Source: Liopterus haemorrhoidalis (Eukaryota; Arthropoda; Insecta; Coleoptera; Dytiscidae). Taken from it: 64,000 nucleotides of DNA. The notes beneath the pieces were generated by a model, which worked only from the letters and a program-made list of their open reading frames with translations, did no database searches and was not told the DNA's origin. The translations under genes and the position numbers were made by a program. Shown here piece after piece: positions 50,586 through 61,099 of this stretch. Within the stretch, counting starts at the first letter, position 1. Each line of letters begins with the position of its first letter. Where the stretch lies: NCBI GenBank assembly GCA_963971575.1, contig OZ020617.1, positions 16,949,403 to 17,013,402 on the forward strand. The letters are read 5' to 3'.

Positions 50586-50944
50586 ACCTATCCTTGTATT
50601 ATAATTTGCAGCTCTGAGTCCCAAAAAGTCACGAGCCGCTACTGAAGCACACCCCAGTCACTAAATATAATGCATGGGTAGGAGACAGCTGAAGAACGAG
50701 TTAATGCTACTAATGAATAAATTACATTAATTTTATGTTAAATTTTTTTTAATAAAAAATACAATATTTTTCTTTTATTGTCTTTACATAAAGTAACGAT
50801 AACATATTGATCTACTTTGAATATTATTTTAAGATATATTTTTCTAAGGATGGGTTGGGGTTCCCCGAAAAAAACTTATAATTCTAAGTGTTCCGTGAGT
50901 CGACAAAGTTTGAAGACCACTGGTTTAGAGAATCAAAATAAAGC

Positions 50945-52135
50945 GTTTTTTTATTAATATATAGTGCTGATTTGTGATGAGTGGGGCATCACATGAAGAA
51001 CATGGATAAACAAATTTTTATTTTTGAAAAATTATTTTTTTTATGAGTTTTTTACCAAAAATATTTCAAAAAACTTTTGTTCCCCACTGTATCTTTCAGA
51101 GGGGTTGATTTAAAATTCTGGAAAAAATCTGCATAATGAACATTGCTGGGAACCGGAATAATTCAATAGGAATTTTTGATCAGGCTAGTTTTTCGAAAAA
51201 TGTAGATTTTTTGTGTCGTCGATAAAAAAATTAATGTTTATAAAATTTATTTTGTGGTATCAAAAGAAAGCTCTTAGGACATAGATTAAGGAATAAAATT
51301 AGTTTTTAATTTTTTTTAACTCGGTTTTAGCCAAAAATGTGTTAAAAAATGTCTTGTCCCATATTGCCCAAAGAGGTTAAACTAAAAACCTGAAAAAATT
51401 ATACGTAATGTACTCACTTATCTACTATACATCTGAGTCGGAAACGTACGAGAGGAAGATTTTATCTGATTGAGTTTTTGAAAAATATTGCAGTTCTTTA
51501 CAAAATTAATTGTTTTTTGAATTCATAGGTTAATAATGTTATGGATTTTTTGTATTTACGGCTAAGATAGTGTCAATTTAAATTAAAAATATAATAAATA
51601 AAAAAATTAACAGCTAAGGGCCGTATTTTGAAGACTACACACCGCTCTACACTGTACAGTATATAGTGTGTAGTGTTCAGTTATTTTATTATACTATTAT
51701 ACGTTGTAATTGAACATTTTTTTTAAGGTATCAAAGAGGGCTAAATCATTTATAGTACTGAAATACTTATAAATCATAGAACAAATTGTTAATAGTGAAA
51801 AATACGTTTCTCAAATTGAAAAACAATTAAGCCAATTATCAATATATTTCTTATTAATCTAATGAAGACTTGAATACGAAACAAATGCAGAAACGATGGG
51901 ATTTTTTTTAAATTCTTTAAATTTTGTTTAAAAAAATTAAATGGAAGCTCTTAGTGCCCAAATAACCAATAAAAATGTTTTCAAAAATTATTAATTAATC
52001 ACATCAAATGATTTCGATGGGATTATAGAACAAATATTCTTAGACATCCAGTATTATGTTGGCTTCCTACACTTATTAAATAATTACAATACCCTGAAAT
52101 GTGTGAAAATTCACACTTCACATCAATTTTTTATT
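50945..52135 (+). repeat. 1.3-kb dispersed repeat family, near-full copy
   Basis: Contains CTTTCAGAGGGGTTGATTTA, GGGAACCGGAATAATTCAAT, GGAAACGTACGAGAGGAA, GCCAATTATCAATATATTTC and ends CCCTGAAATGTGTGAAAATT, then CACACTTCACATCAATTTTT near 52130, in the order of the copy at 3960. Confidence 0.78.
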
Positions 52136-53124
52136 ATTCTTATCGTCAGACACGTACATATGCTAGTGCGAGGACACCGCATGCCACTGATTTCTTGTTC
52201 AGTATTTTGTATTAAGGTGCCTACAGTCGGTGTGCCAACGCTGGCACTGACGGTGACCGTAAAGGTATCTACAGACGGAGTGCCAGCGTTCGCCTGCTTC
52301 TAGTTCTGACGCTGGTCGTAACATGTAGCGCTGGCGGGTACTTGTACTTATGTACCCTGCAAACGAAGTGTCCGTGCTGGCCAAGTACAAAAATAGATAA
52401 CATGGGCCAGCACTTGTAAAATGGCGTCTAACAGTGAAAGTGAGGTTATGGTCGCTGCTTCGACCTTGCTTTTGATATTTAAATTAGATTAAAAGTACAA
52501 AAAAATACTTTTTACTTTAAGTAGACTTCATAATTACGCAAAAATGGTTATAATTTTCCCTCTGAGCACAACACTATCGACTGATGTGATGACAAGTGTG
52601 TGCGCGTCGTATGTACGGTGCTACCATGCATATACAAGTCTGCACCGATGTTGTTCAAACTCCTTTCAATTGTGATAGAATACCGCCTCGGAAGCGAACG
52701 TCGGCCAGTGGCAAGCCCAGCCTACGCTGGCTGTGACTTGTTGCTTATACACACGATCCGCGGAACTAGACAAGTATAAACATTGGCCGTGATTTGCTAC
52801 GCCGTCTGTAGCACTGGCGGACACTTGTACATGCGTACCATACAGACGATGTGTCGATGAAGTGTCAGTGCTGGCCAAGTACAAAAATAGCAAACAGGGC
52901 CAACATTTGTAAAATGGCGTCTGACAGTGAAAGTGAGGTTATGGTCGCAGCTTCGACCTTGTTTTTGATATTTAAATTAGATATAATAATAAAAGTATAA
53001 AGAATTAGTTTTTACTTTAAGTAGACTTCATAATTAAGCAAAAATGGTTATAACCTTCCTTTTCAGCATAACACTCTCGACTGATGTGATGACAAGTGTG
53101 TGCGCGTCGTGTGTACGGTTCTAA

Positions 53125-53876
53125 AGGCTAGTACACACTAGTAGACATGTTGCGCGATTCTGGTCTCTGAGACGTGTCTCAGGTTATCTACGAGACATGT
53201 CTGTAGATCAATTCCCGTCTACGGGCCTGTTGCGAGACCAAAAATTGCAGGTCTAAAGTCTCCCGATCGTAAGGGGAGACCGCATGCAACGTTAGATATG
53301 TTACGCAACATTTTGACAGTGTGGACGTCATTCGGCGTCTACAGGCGACACACGTCCCAGTCTGTCTCAAGATACCGAGTGGTGTGATTCGGCTGTTTAC
53401 AGTTATTTTCCAAAGTTTTACAGTTCTTTTGAAAACATGTGGTCTAACGAGAAAGTTTTAAAACTAATTGAAGATTACCACGCGTTTTATTGTTTGTGGG
53501 ATGTTACGAGTCCCGACTACAAAAACCGGGTAAAAAGAAAACTAGCCCTGGAATCTCTGGCTGCAAAGCTCAATGTGACAATGGCGGAGATAGAAAAGAA
53601 AATCCATAATTTAAAAACATCATTCAACCGGGAGCGAAAAAAAAAATACTCCGACGAGTGGGACCTCGCCCAAAAAGTCGACATGGTTTGCTTACGAGTA
53701 TTTGCGATTCCTGCTACCAGCGAACGAGTCAAAGGGCAGCCGAAACACAGACTTGAAAAATACTTGAGACTGAGAAATTCACATCGTAGTGTGGACGCTA
53801 GACACGACAAAGAACGGTGTCTCTAGACGGTCTATAGATAAATCGCGCAACATGGTCTACTAGTGTGTACTAGCCT
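53125..53876 (+). mobile_element. Harbinger-like element carrying a MADF gene
   Basis: Ends AGGCTAGTACACACTAGTAG with ACATGTTGCGCGATT continuing, matched inverted on the right with one indel over about 36 bp. TAA flanks both ends (53122-53124 and 53877-53879). The first unit of the host repeat reads GGTGCTACCATGCATATAC at about 52620, the empty site. It encodes a MADF protein but no transposase, so it needs one in trans. Confidence 0.92.
53437..53826 (+). CDS. MADF-domain protein of a Harbinger-like element
   Basis: An intact 129-codon frame starting MWSNEKVLKLIEDYHAFYCL. MADF landmarks are in order: LIEDYHAFYCLWDV, DYKNRVKRKLALESLA, VTMAEIEKKIHNLKTSFNRE, and RKKK. The C-terminal third is basic and has no BESS motif. 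PIF/Harbinger transposons encode, beside the DDE transposase, a second small DNA-binding protein (Myb-like or MADF in animals) that recruits the transposase to the ends; this frame fits that role. It fills half of the 752-bp element and ends 50 bp before the element's end. The frame has no disruption, unlike every transposase remnant in this window, which suggests youth or selection. There is no similarity to the host MADF-BESS gene beyond the shared domain. Confidence 0.85.
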   Translation: MWSNEKVLKLIEDYHAFYCLWDVTSPDYKNRVKRKLALESLAAKLNVTMAEIEKKIHNLKTSFNRERKKKYSDEWDLAQKVDMVCLRVFAIPATSERVKGQPKHRLEKYLRLRNSHRSVDARHDKERCL

Positions 53877-53916
53877 TAACATGCATATACAAGTCTGCAT
53901 CGATGTTGGTCAAACT

Positions 53917-54108
53917 CAGTGGCGTAGCCGAGGGGAGAGGGGTTGTATCTTATTGTGATTATAGTTACATGTAAATTTCTTTTGAAAAGAATAAATATAT
54001 TTCATAATATAAAGTATGTATGTGGTTTAATTTTATAAAAATAATACATGTTTTAAAAAAATAATAAAAGTAACCCCCCCACAAAAAAAATGTATGGCTA
54101 CGTCACTG
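53917..54108. mobile_element. hAT MITE, CAGTGGCGTAGCC ends, perfect TSD
   Basis: CAGTGGCGTAGCC to GGCTACGTCACTG, 192 bp, flanked by GTCAAACT at 53909-53916 and 54109-54116, exact. The first unit of the host repeat shows the empty site (GTTCAAACTCC near 52652). Confidence 0.93.
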
Positions 54109-54275
54109 GTCAAACTCCTTTGACTTGGGATAAGAATACCGCCTCGGAAGTGAATATCGGCCAACGCCAAGCGTAGCTACGTTATCTGTGACTTGTTGCT
54201 CATACACACGATCTGCGGAGCGAAACAAATGTAAACATTGGCCGTGACTTGTCACGCCGTTTGTAGGCGCCTTTA

Positions 54276-55466
54276 CAAATACTTTTATAAAGTATTTTAC
54301 CCAGCTCTGCTGACAGTGTATAAATAAAATAAAGAAATTATAATTCAAAACGTTTAAGCAGCATGGGGAATTTATTTAGGAAACATTAGACGAAAAACTA
54401 TGGCGTCGGTCATTTATACGTTTTTGCTACTTTACATTGTGTATATTTTTTGTGTTTAACTCGGTTAATTGAAATAACTAATCATAATGATAATTTGACT
54501 AATTTCTCATTTATCAAACAACGGGATAGTAATTATTTTAAAACTGTTGACAGACGAACATGTTTGATTTATACTGATTAAAAAATGTTAAAATATGATG
54601 TAGAAATATAATAAATAACGAATAAACAACCTTTAAAAAATCACACTATAATGATTTGGTTCTGAGCATGAGTTAGAAATTAATTAATTCAGGTACCATA
54701 AGGCGTGCTGTTATACAGTGAATCTATGCATCGCTAATAACTAATAAATGTTGATTTTCATTATGAACTCAAATAAATTTTATTAAAATATTTAAACGTA
54801 CAGCCAGTGGCGACGTATGCTTATATAGAGGGGGCGACAAAATATTTTAACCATTGACTATATAATAGCTTTTAAGTTCACTGTAAATAACTTATTTCAT
54901 ATTCGTTTAGTAAAACAAATGAAGGGTTCAGGGGAAAAACCGTCAATGTCCATTCTGACCGATTTTGTAGAAACGGTAAAATAGCCGTTTAATAAAAGAT
55001 CAGAACTAATGCCCGGTTTCATAAAGGAATCCTAAATCTTGTGTTAGCTAACGCGATGCTAAAATATCACGCTGTTAAAATTTAACTACGTTTCATAAAG
55101 AAATAGCATCGGTTTTAACATCGTGTAAAGTAATTTCAGTGATATGTTCAGTTTAGGATTTCTATTAGGTAGATTGGTATGAATATCAACTTAACAGTTG
55201 TCTTAAACGTCAAACAGGCTTATTATAACCTTAGTAACCCTTCGAATTATTTACTGTCATCAGGGGGGTGAAACTCTAATGGCAAAACGAAAACCATATT
55301 ACGTTCCATAACCCAACACGAATAGCGCCCCAGTCGCTGCCAGTCGCTATAGATACGCGCATGACAGGATGTTGCCTGTTACGGCTTCTGTCATTAGCGT
55401 CAAAATCTGTAATTAGTGTCAAAATCGTCTTCTGTAATTTTGTAATTTCATTGTTTAATTCGGAAA
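54276..55466. other. No gene; lone hAT end at about 54804
   Basis: CAGTGGCGACGTATGC followed by GGGGGCGACAAAAT near 54804 looks like one end of a CAGTGGCG hAT MITE. The GTTCCATAACCCAACA motif near 55303 is repeated at about 55961. No coding sequence is seen. Confidence 0.4.
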
Positions 55467-55643
55467 ATGGGTGTTAAATGGTTTGTTTTGGGGTGTGATA
55501 GTAGTGAACCTACAAGGTATCGCTTTCCAAACCCGAAGACACGTGTGGCTCCAGAATTGTATAAAACGTGGATGAGGAACATTGGAAATCCAAAATTGGA
55601 TGGCTTGTCCATGGAAGTGTCCATAAATATTAAGTATTTGTAA
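55467..55643 (+). pseudogene. THAP-like N-terminal fragment
   Basis: A 58-codon frame: MGVKWFVLGCDSSEPTRYRF, then PNPKTRVAPELYKTWMRNIG. It resembles the start of THAP zinc fingers (VxGC, a FP after an aromatic, and a W...M). The first zinc-binding cysteine is missing, and the frame stops before the third ligand, so it is truncated or the first exon of a spliced gene. THAP domains occur in P-element-type transposases as well as in host factors, and the setting here is transposon-rich. Confidence 0.45.
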
Positions 55644-55733
55644 ATATTATGTTATATGTTAGTCTACTTAATAAATAATTATTTCTGCTAGTTATTGTTT
55701 TTCTGTTTCTGTATAATTCCTAACTGCTTGTTC

Positions 55734-55896
55734 TTAATTGTAAACATAATTAAATGTTATTATTAAATGATACAATTGTTATGATTTATTTTATCTATTT
55801 TTAAAATTGTTGTCGTTAATAATATTAAAAATAGACAAAATAAATCATAACAATTGTTTCATTTAATAATAGCATTTAATTATGCTTACAACTATA
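55734..55896. repeat. Long hairpin, about 62-bp arms
   Basis: TAAACATAATTAAATGTTAT and TATTAAATGATACAATTGTT at 55740-55790 are matched inverted at 55838-55890 with about five mismatches; the spacer is about 40 bp. The transcript of either strand would fold into one long stem. Confidence 0.75.
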
Positions 55897-56068
55897 TCCA
55901 CTGAAGCATTTGAAATACCCGCGAAAACCCAACCCTTTCCTCCCCTACCAATTTTAGTTCCATAACCCAACAACTACAGCGCTAATTTGGTTTCAAAAAA
56001 TATAACGGCAGTTTCGCATCTATTTCCTTCTTTATCTATGACTGTCATGTATTAGGGTCTTCTGTTTT

Positions 56069-57799
56069 AGACCGGGAGCGCATGACATTTTTGGTCTCCG
56101 ATTTCATACAGCATGCCTTTTGGGGGAGAGAATATTTACCCTGTGACAACAAAAAAGGGATGGTACTAAACCCCTGCACGCTTTCCGGTCATAGTGAAAA
56201 TTGCATTTCCACTTGCACAAAAATTTTGTGTTTTTCTCTGATTTAATATTGCATGCCCTTTTGTCAAAACAAAGTTAAAACAAATTTAAAGTCTTTTAAT
56301 TAAAGGCATGCGATTCGGAGGGTCCCAAAGGGCTCAAACGGTCACGTGATCTTGTAATAAAATAATATGATTTTCCGCGTTTTCATACAGCATGCCGATG
56401 AAAAGAATTAAAGTTTGTGTCATAAAACCCCTATAAAAAAATTGGCATGCGGCCCTCGTCGGCCCAAGGGTGGAAAATTTCGGAAAATATTTGTGAATAT
56501 TTTAATAGGATTTTACGTGATTTCTTTTTGCATGCCATTTTAACTATAGGTTATTGATATAATGCATGCTGTATAACATAATTGGCATGCAGATAAGGAA
56601 GTCCTAAAAGAGAGGCAAGCATCGGAAAAGTTGCAAAAAAAAATTGGAAATTTTCCATTTTTTTTTTTTTTTTTGCAACTTTTCTAATTATTTATGATGT
56701 GATGGGCTTCCTCGGCATGCATGCCATTTTGTATTTGAGCTAAAAACAACATTATTTAGTGAAATGCAAAATAGCATGCAAAATAATATGACCTAAATTT
56801 TCCAATTTTTTTTTCAACTTTTCTTATTATTTATGATGTGATGGGCTTTCTCGGCATGCATGCCATTTTGTATTTGAGCTAAAAACAACATTATTTAGTG
56901 AAATGCAAAATAGCATGCAAAATAATATGACCTAAATTTTCCAATTTTTTTTTTCAACTTTTCTTATTATTTATGATGTGATGGGCTTTCTCGGCATGCA
57001 TGCCATTTTGTATTTGAGCTAATAACAACATTATTTAGTGAAATGCAAAATGGCATGCAAAATAATATGACCTAAATTTTCCATTTTTTTTTACAACTTT
57101 TCTTATTATTTATGATGTGATGGGCTTTCTCGGCATGCATGCCATTTTGTATTTGAGCTAAAAACAACATTATTTAGTGAAATGCAAAATGGCATGCATA
57201 ATAATATGACCTAAATTTTCCATTTTTTTTTACAACTTTTCTTATTAATTATGATGTGATGGGCATCCTCGGCATGCATGCCATTTAAATTTTGGATATT
57301 TTAGACTATAAAATTAACATTTTACTTTATTTGGTGTTGTTTAAAATCACGTAAAATCCTATTAAAATTTTCACAAATATTTTCCGAAATTTTCCACCCT
57401 TGGGCCAACGATGGCTGCATGCCAATTTTTTTATAGAGGTTTTATGACACAAACTTTAATTCTTTTCATCGGCATGCTGTATGAAAACGCGGAAAATCAT
57501 ATTTTTTTATTACAAGATCACGTGACCGTTTGAGACCTTTGGGACCCTCCGAATCGCATGCCTTTGATTAAAAGACTTTAAATTTGTTTTAACTTTGTTT
57601 TGACAAAAGGGCATGCAATATTAAATCAGAGAATAACACAAAAATTTTGTGCAAGTGGAAATGCAATTTTCCCTATGACCGGAAAGCGTGCAGGGGTTTA
57701 GTACCATCCCTTTTTTGTTGTCACAGGGTAAATATTCTCTCCTCCAAATGGCATGCTGTATGAAATCGGAGACCAAACACTGTCATGAGCTCCCGGTCT
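56069..57799. mobile_element. Foldback element with 455-bp arms and GCATGC-rich core
   Basis: Left arm 56069-56522 and right arm 57344-57799 are inverted copies with over 90% match by eye, starting AGACCGGGAGC. The centre (about 56660-57290) is a tandem array of a 139-140-bp unit, each with the perfect palindrome GGCATGCATGCC (56714, 56853, 56993, 57132, 57271). GCATGC occurs 27 times in the element by my count. No coding frame or clear target duplication is visible. The structure matches foldback-type elements (long arms, internal direct repeats). Confidence 0.88.
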
Positions 57800-57996
57800 A
57801 TTTTGTGATGTATTATTTTTCAATAAAAAATCAATTTCTTTGTTATTCGTAACATTTTTTAATGTAGAAAAAAGATGGAACATATGATTTTAGAAGGAAA
57901 ATAATTTAAAACTTTAATTCTTTACGCATTGCATGTAATAAAAAATAGATATTACAAAAAAATATATATTTATCTCTTATAACCTTAAAAACGGTG

Positions 57997-58440
57997 TTAA
58001 TATTTGCAGTTCTTGCAGCAGTATTTTTTAGTAAATTTGTTTAGTCCAAGCGGAACTGCATCAAAAGCGTCTCCAAGTATTTGAATTTCTTCTACAATAG
58101 GTGGATTTTCGTCTTTAAATAACATTGTCATATTGTGTAAAACACAACATGCAATTATTACTGCACGACTTGTGTCTATTTTTAATCCTAATCCCATAGA
58201 CAAACATGAAAATCGTCTTTTTAAGGCTTTGAATGATCTTTTTATGGTATTTCTTATCAACATGTGTGCTGCGTTCTAGTTCTATTCATGGTTAGTGTAT
58301 GGATTGAGAAGAGGAGTTAATAACCAACTACAGAGATATCCGTAATCGCCCAATAAAAAGGAGAGTCATTTAATATACGCGGACGAGGAATAAGGTGCAA
58401 TGTCTAAACATTCATCTGATGGCTCGGCAAATAATTTGCT
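57997..58440 (-). pseudogene. PIF/Harbinger transposase C-terminal fragment
   Basis: Minus strand: FLLGDYGYLCSWLLTPLLNP (a DDE-domain segment with the GD.GY signature), YTNHE, two stops, NAAHMLIRNTIKRSFKALKR, RFSCL, then AVIIACCVLHNM and a short tail ending CKNCKY. This is the C-terminal half of HARBI1-type transposases (NxxHxxxRxxxERxFGxLKxRF and ACxxLHN). The usual ER is SF here, and there are three stops, so it is dead. The N-terminal DDE part is missing. Confidence 0.87.
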
Positions 58441-58555
58441 GGAAAAGAAAAACAATTTAAAGAGGTTATAATCTATAATATTATTAAATATTAATAAAAC
58501 TTATACACACGTCTTCCAATATATGAAAATTTCTATGTAAAAATATTTATTATAA

Positions 58556-58960
58556 AGTCTGTTCCAAACGGTTAGGCGGAACTAGATTTTGCAATCTAGT
58601 TACTTTCATCGTTTAAATCGTGCTTTTCGGCCGTTTTGTTTAAGCTTTGTAAATCATACTTACAAAAAACATTTTTTGGTTAAGGTTAATATCATTTTAA
58701 AATGTCATTTTCTTTATATTTTGATTTTTTGTGTCATTCTTAGTACAAATTCCCCATTTATTTATTTTTTTGTCAATAAAATATATAAAAAAATAATTTA
58801 ATTTTGACATATGTCATTCGTTTCAATGGTTTCATTGTTGGAATTTTAAATTTTGACATTCCAACGTGAAAACTGAAATAACCCAAGCAAAGTCCCTTCT
58901 CGTGACAACCTAAAAGAACGAAATTCCCATTTAGTTCCGCCTAACCGTTTGGAACAGACT
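58556..58960. mobile_element. MITE, GGCTATTCCAAACG family, intact 405-bp copy
   Basis: AGTCTGTTCCAAACGGTTAG and its inverse, about 30-bp perfect ends running into GGCGGAACTA. It has the best preserved TIRs of the four copies. The target duplication is not clear (left flank TTATAA, right flank GTAACT). Confidence 0.85.
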
Positions 58961-58968
58961 GTAACTTA

Positions 58969-59441
58969 TTATCTGTCTCATTTTGTAATACGAAACTAAC
59001 AGGGAAACTTCATTTTTTATGTTGTATATTTAAAATATTATCTTAGGGTGGTAATTCTGAAGTAACACCTTTCAAAATATTTGACAATTCATAATTGACA
59101 TTAAATTATGTCAACTTACTAACACAAATTGTATAATACACTAATTGACAAGTATTTGGAATATATTTTATGCAACCAGAACAGAAAATATGAATAAGCG
59201 AAATAAGATGAAATAAATATTTGTATATAATTCAAAATATTAGACATGTCAATCACAAATTTGACATGTCAATTTGGTATCTGACATGTAGTTTTTGAGT
59301 GAATATAACCTCAGTATAATGAAACTTCACCAAAAATGTAAAAGCCAGATTTACAAGTTTACATGGTTTCAAAAAAGTCTATACCACAACAGTCACCAAA
59401 GTAACCAGATCTAGTTTCGTATTACAAATTGAGACAGATTA
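58969..59441. mobile_element. MITE, TTATCTGTCTCATTTTG family, copy 2
   Basis: Nearly identical to 34150-34628 over its whole length, with TIRs ATCTGTCTCATTTTGTAATA and inverse. It lies 8 bp right of the preceding MITE. Confidence 0.87.
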
Positions 59442-60061
59442 TTCCTTTTCTATTTTCTTTATATTAAATTTAAATATTTGATACAAAAATTAGTAAAACT
59501 ATGGTAACAGTGCAATTATAAATATTTAACACAGCCTCAGACCTATGTTAAAATAGCAAAGGGTTTAATTCTTTGTTAATTATGGGATTTTTGGGCCCTG
59601 GAAAAGAATCCCATAATTTCCCATGAAAAGATGTCGATTATTTTAGATTTTATTTGGCAAAACAAAAGACAAGCTCCCGACATAACGATTTTGATGTGAA
59701 TAAATGTATTTAAATCTGAAATATAGTATATATTTTTAACTTTGTAAATAATTTTTTTCTTTGTCGCATATGTATTTATTTTTATTTTATGTTAAGAGAT
59801 ATTAATAAGTGTATTTTTTAGATTTTTAAATTGGAGGGAGCGCAAAAAATTGGGCTTAAAGGCCCCGCAATTCCTAAATCCGGCGCTGCGCACAGACCTA
59901 TGATTGATGTGAGTTTCATATTTCCAGATGCCGCAAAGAGTCATCTGAAACATCTTGTTTTAGCCAGGTGGCAGCATGAGTGAAGCAACATACAGGATGT
60001 TGTAACAGATTAAGGGTGACGTTAAACCATGGGGTTCTTTCTGCAGGATTAACCGTAGAGA
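59442..60061. other. No gene seen
   Basis: GGGCCCTGG and AAAGGCCCCGCAATTCC patches hint at old repeats; nothing coding or structural is supported. Confidence 0.4.
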
Positions 60062-60091
60062 GAAAATCGATTACAATACTTGCCCCTTATA

Positions 60092-61076
60092 CAGGGTGTT
60101 TGTTTGAAACGCCGAACCTCGAATAACTCCTTTATTTCTCCCACTTCCGGTTTCAGCGGAAATTGTTTCAACTTTTTATCTAGCATAGGGAATCGGTACT
60201 TTAATTTCTTTTCCTTGAAAGTATTCTAAATCAGCTTTACAAGGATATCAAAATATCATACTTTAATTTTAATCATTTCAAAATAGCGACCATTTATTTA
60301 CAAAATAATAAATAACATAAATCGTACAAAGTTAAACATAGCAAGCTTTGAAAATGATTTTGTTACATAAAAAAACTAAATAAATCCTGCAAATTTTCTT
60401 GCCTGTTAGTATGAGTTTAATATTAAAGGTGATAACATCAAATCGTTTTTAATTATGGCTTAGGTACGTACGTTATTCAAATGAAGAAATGACAGATATG
60501 GTTCTGACATTCGGGGAATGTCAAATAAAGGCCCAGCAACTCTACCAAGAAAGGTATCTTGAAGGTAAAGGTTAGAAGACTTAGAACATAGGGTAAGAAC
60601 AGCCATCATGGAAATTCAAAAGTATTTCGTTCTAAATGTAATGGAAGAGTTTTTATTACGAATGAGAAAATGTGTGGATAACAACAGCGGTCATATTGAA
60701 CATTTGTAAATTTTCCTTAGTTTATTACTAACTTTAGTCATATTTTGTTTCATTGTCTTTCCTAGTTACATTATGTACATTATTATTTTGTAAATAAATG
60801 GTTGCCATTTTGAAATGTTTAAAATTAAAGTATGATATTTTGATATCCTTGTAAAGCTGATTTAATGTACTTTCAAGAAAAAAAAATAAGGTACCGATTC
60901 CCTATGCTAGATAAAAATTTGAAACAATTTCCGCTGAAACCGGAAGTGATGCAGAACTCTTATTATAGTCCTTAAGTGGGTCCTTTTGTCTAGTTTAACT
61001 TTTCTTCTGAAGAATTTTTTGTATCTCTTAAAATAAAGGAGTTATTCGAGATGCGGCGTTTCAAACAAACACCCTG
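60092..61076 (+). mobile_element. TA-flanked foldback-like element, 985 bp
   Basis: CAGGGTGTTTGTTTGAAAC to its inverse, flanked by TA; comparison with 24430-24450 gives the exact empty site. The arms are long: from the ends to about 60310 on the left and from about 60790 on the right, landmarks repeat inverted (CGAATAACTCC, TTTCAGCGGAAATTGTTTCA, CTTTACAAGGATATCAAAAT, TTATTTACAAAATAAT). The middle keeps both ends of a transposase frame (60474-60709). Confidence 0.9.
60474..60709 (+). pseudogene. Internally deleted transposase: N- and C-terminal pieces
   Basis: YSNEEMTDMVLTFGECQIKA with QQLYQERY is the HTH-type N-terminus seen in insect transposases annotated with DUF4817, and further on VMEEFLLRMRKCVDNNSGHI with EHL and a stop is their C-terminal signature (F.RR...C....G.HFEHL). 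About 300 codons between them, including the DDE core, are missing. A stop separates the two parts. The TA target and CAGGGTGT ends fit the Tc1/mariner group. Confidence 0.75.
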
Positions 61077-61099
61077 TATATTAAGGTCGGGCAAGTAAA

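Larger units (their letters stand above)
49282..50922 (+). mobile_element. hAT element remnant, perfect TSD, with N-terminal exon
   Basis: Flanked by GTTTAGAG at 49274-49281 and 50923-50930, exact. Ends CAGTAACTTCAAACTGTG and CAAAGTTTGAAGACCACTG. The interior holds a nested MITE (49374-49769), a partial second minisatellite-type MITE (49885-50060) and the N-terminal coding exon of a hAT transposase (50394-50585). The catalytic core is absent. Confidence 0.92.
52215..54272. mobile_element. PIF/Harbinger-type outer element with two inner insertions
   Basis: Ends AGGTGCCTACAGTCGGTGTG and an inverted counterpart closing TTTGTAGGCGCCT (RC: AGGCGCCTACAAACGGCGTG), flanked by TTA on both sides (52212-52214 and 54273-54275). 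The interior is a tandem duplication of about 483 bp (GTAGCGCTGGCGGGTACTTG at 52325, GTAGCACTGGCGGACACTTG at 52808). The second unit is split by a Harbinger-like element (53125-53876) and a hAT MITE (53917-54108). Without them the element is about 1.1 kb and non-coding. Confidence 0.85.

Noticed and set aside
53517..53810. 97-codon minus frame opposite the MADF gene
   Set aside because: The plus frame has the MADF motif order; the minus frame shows none.
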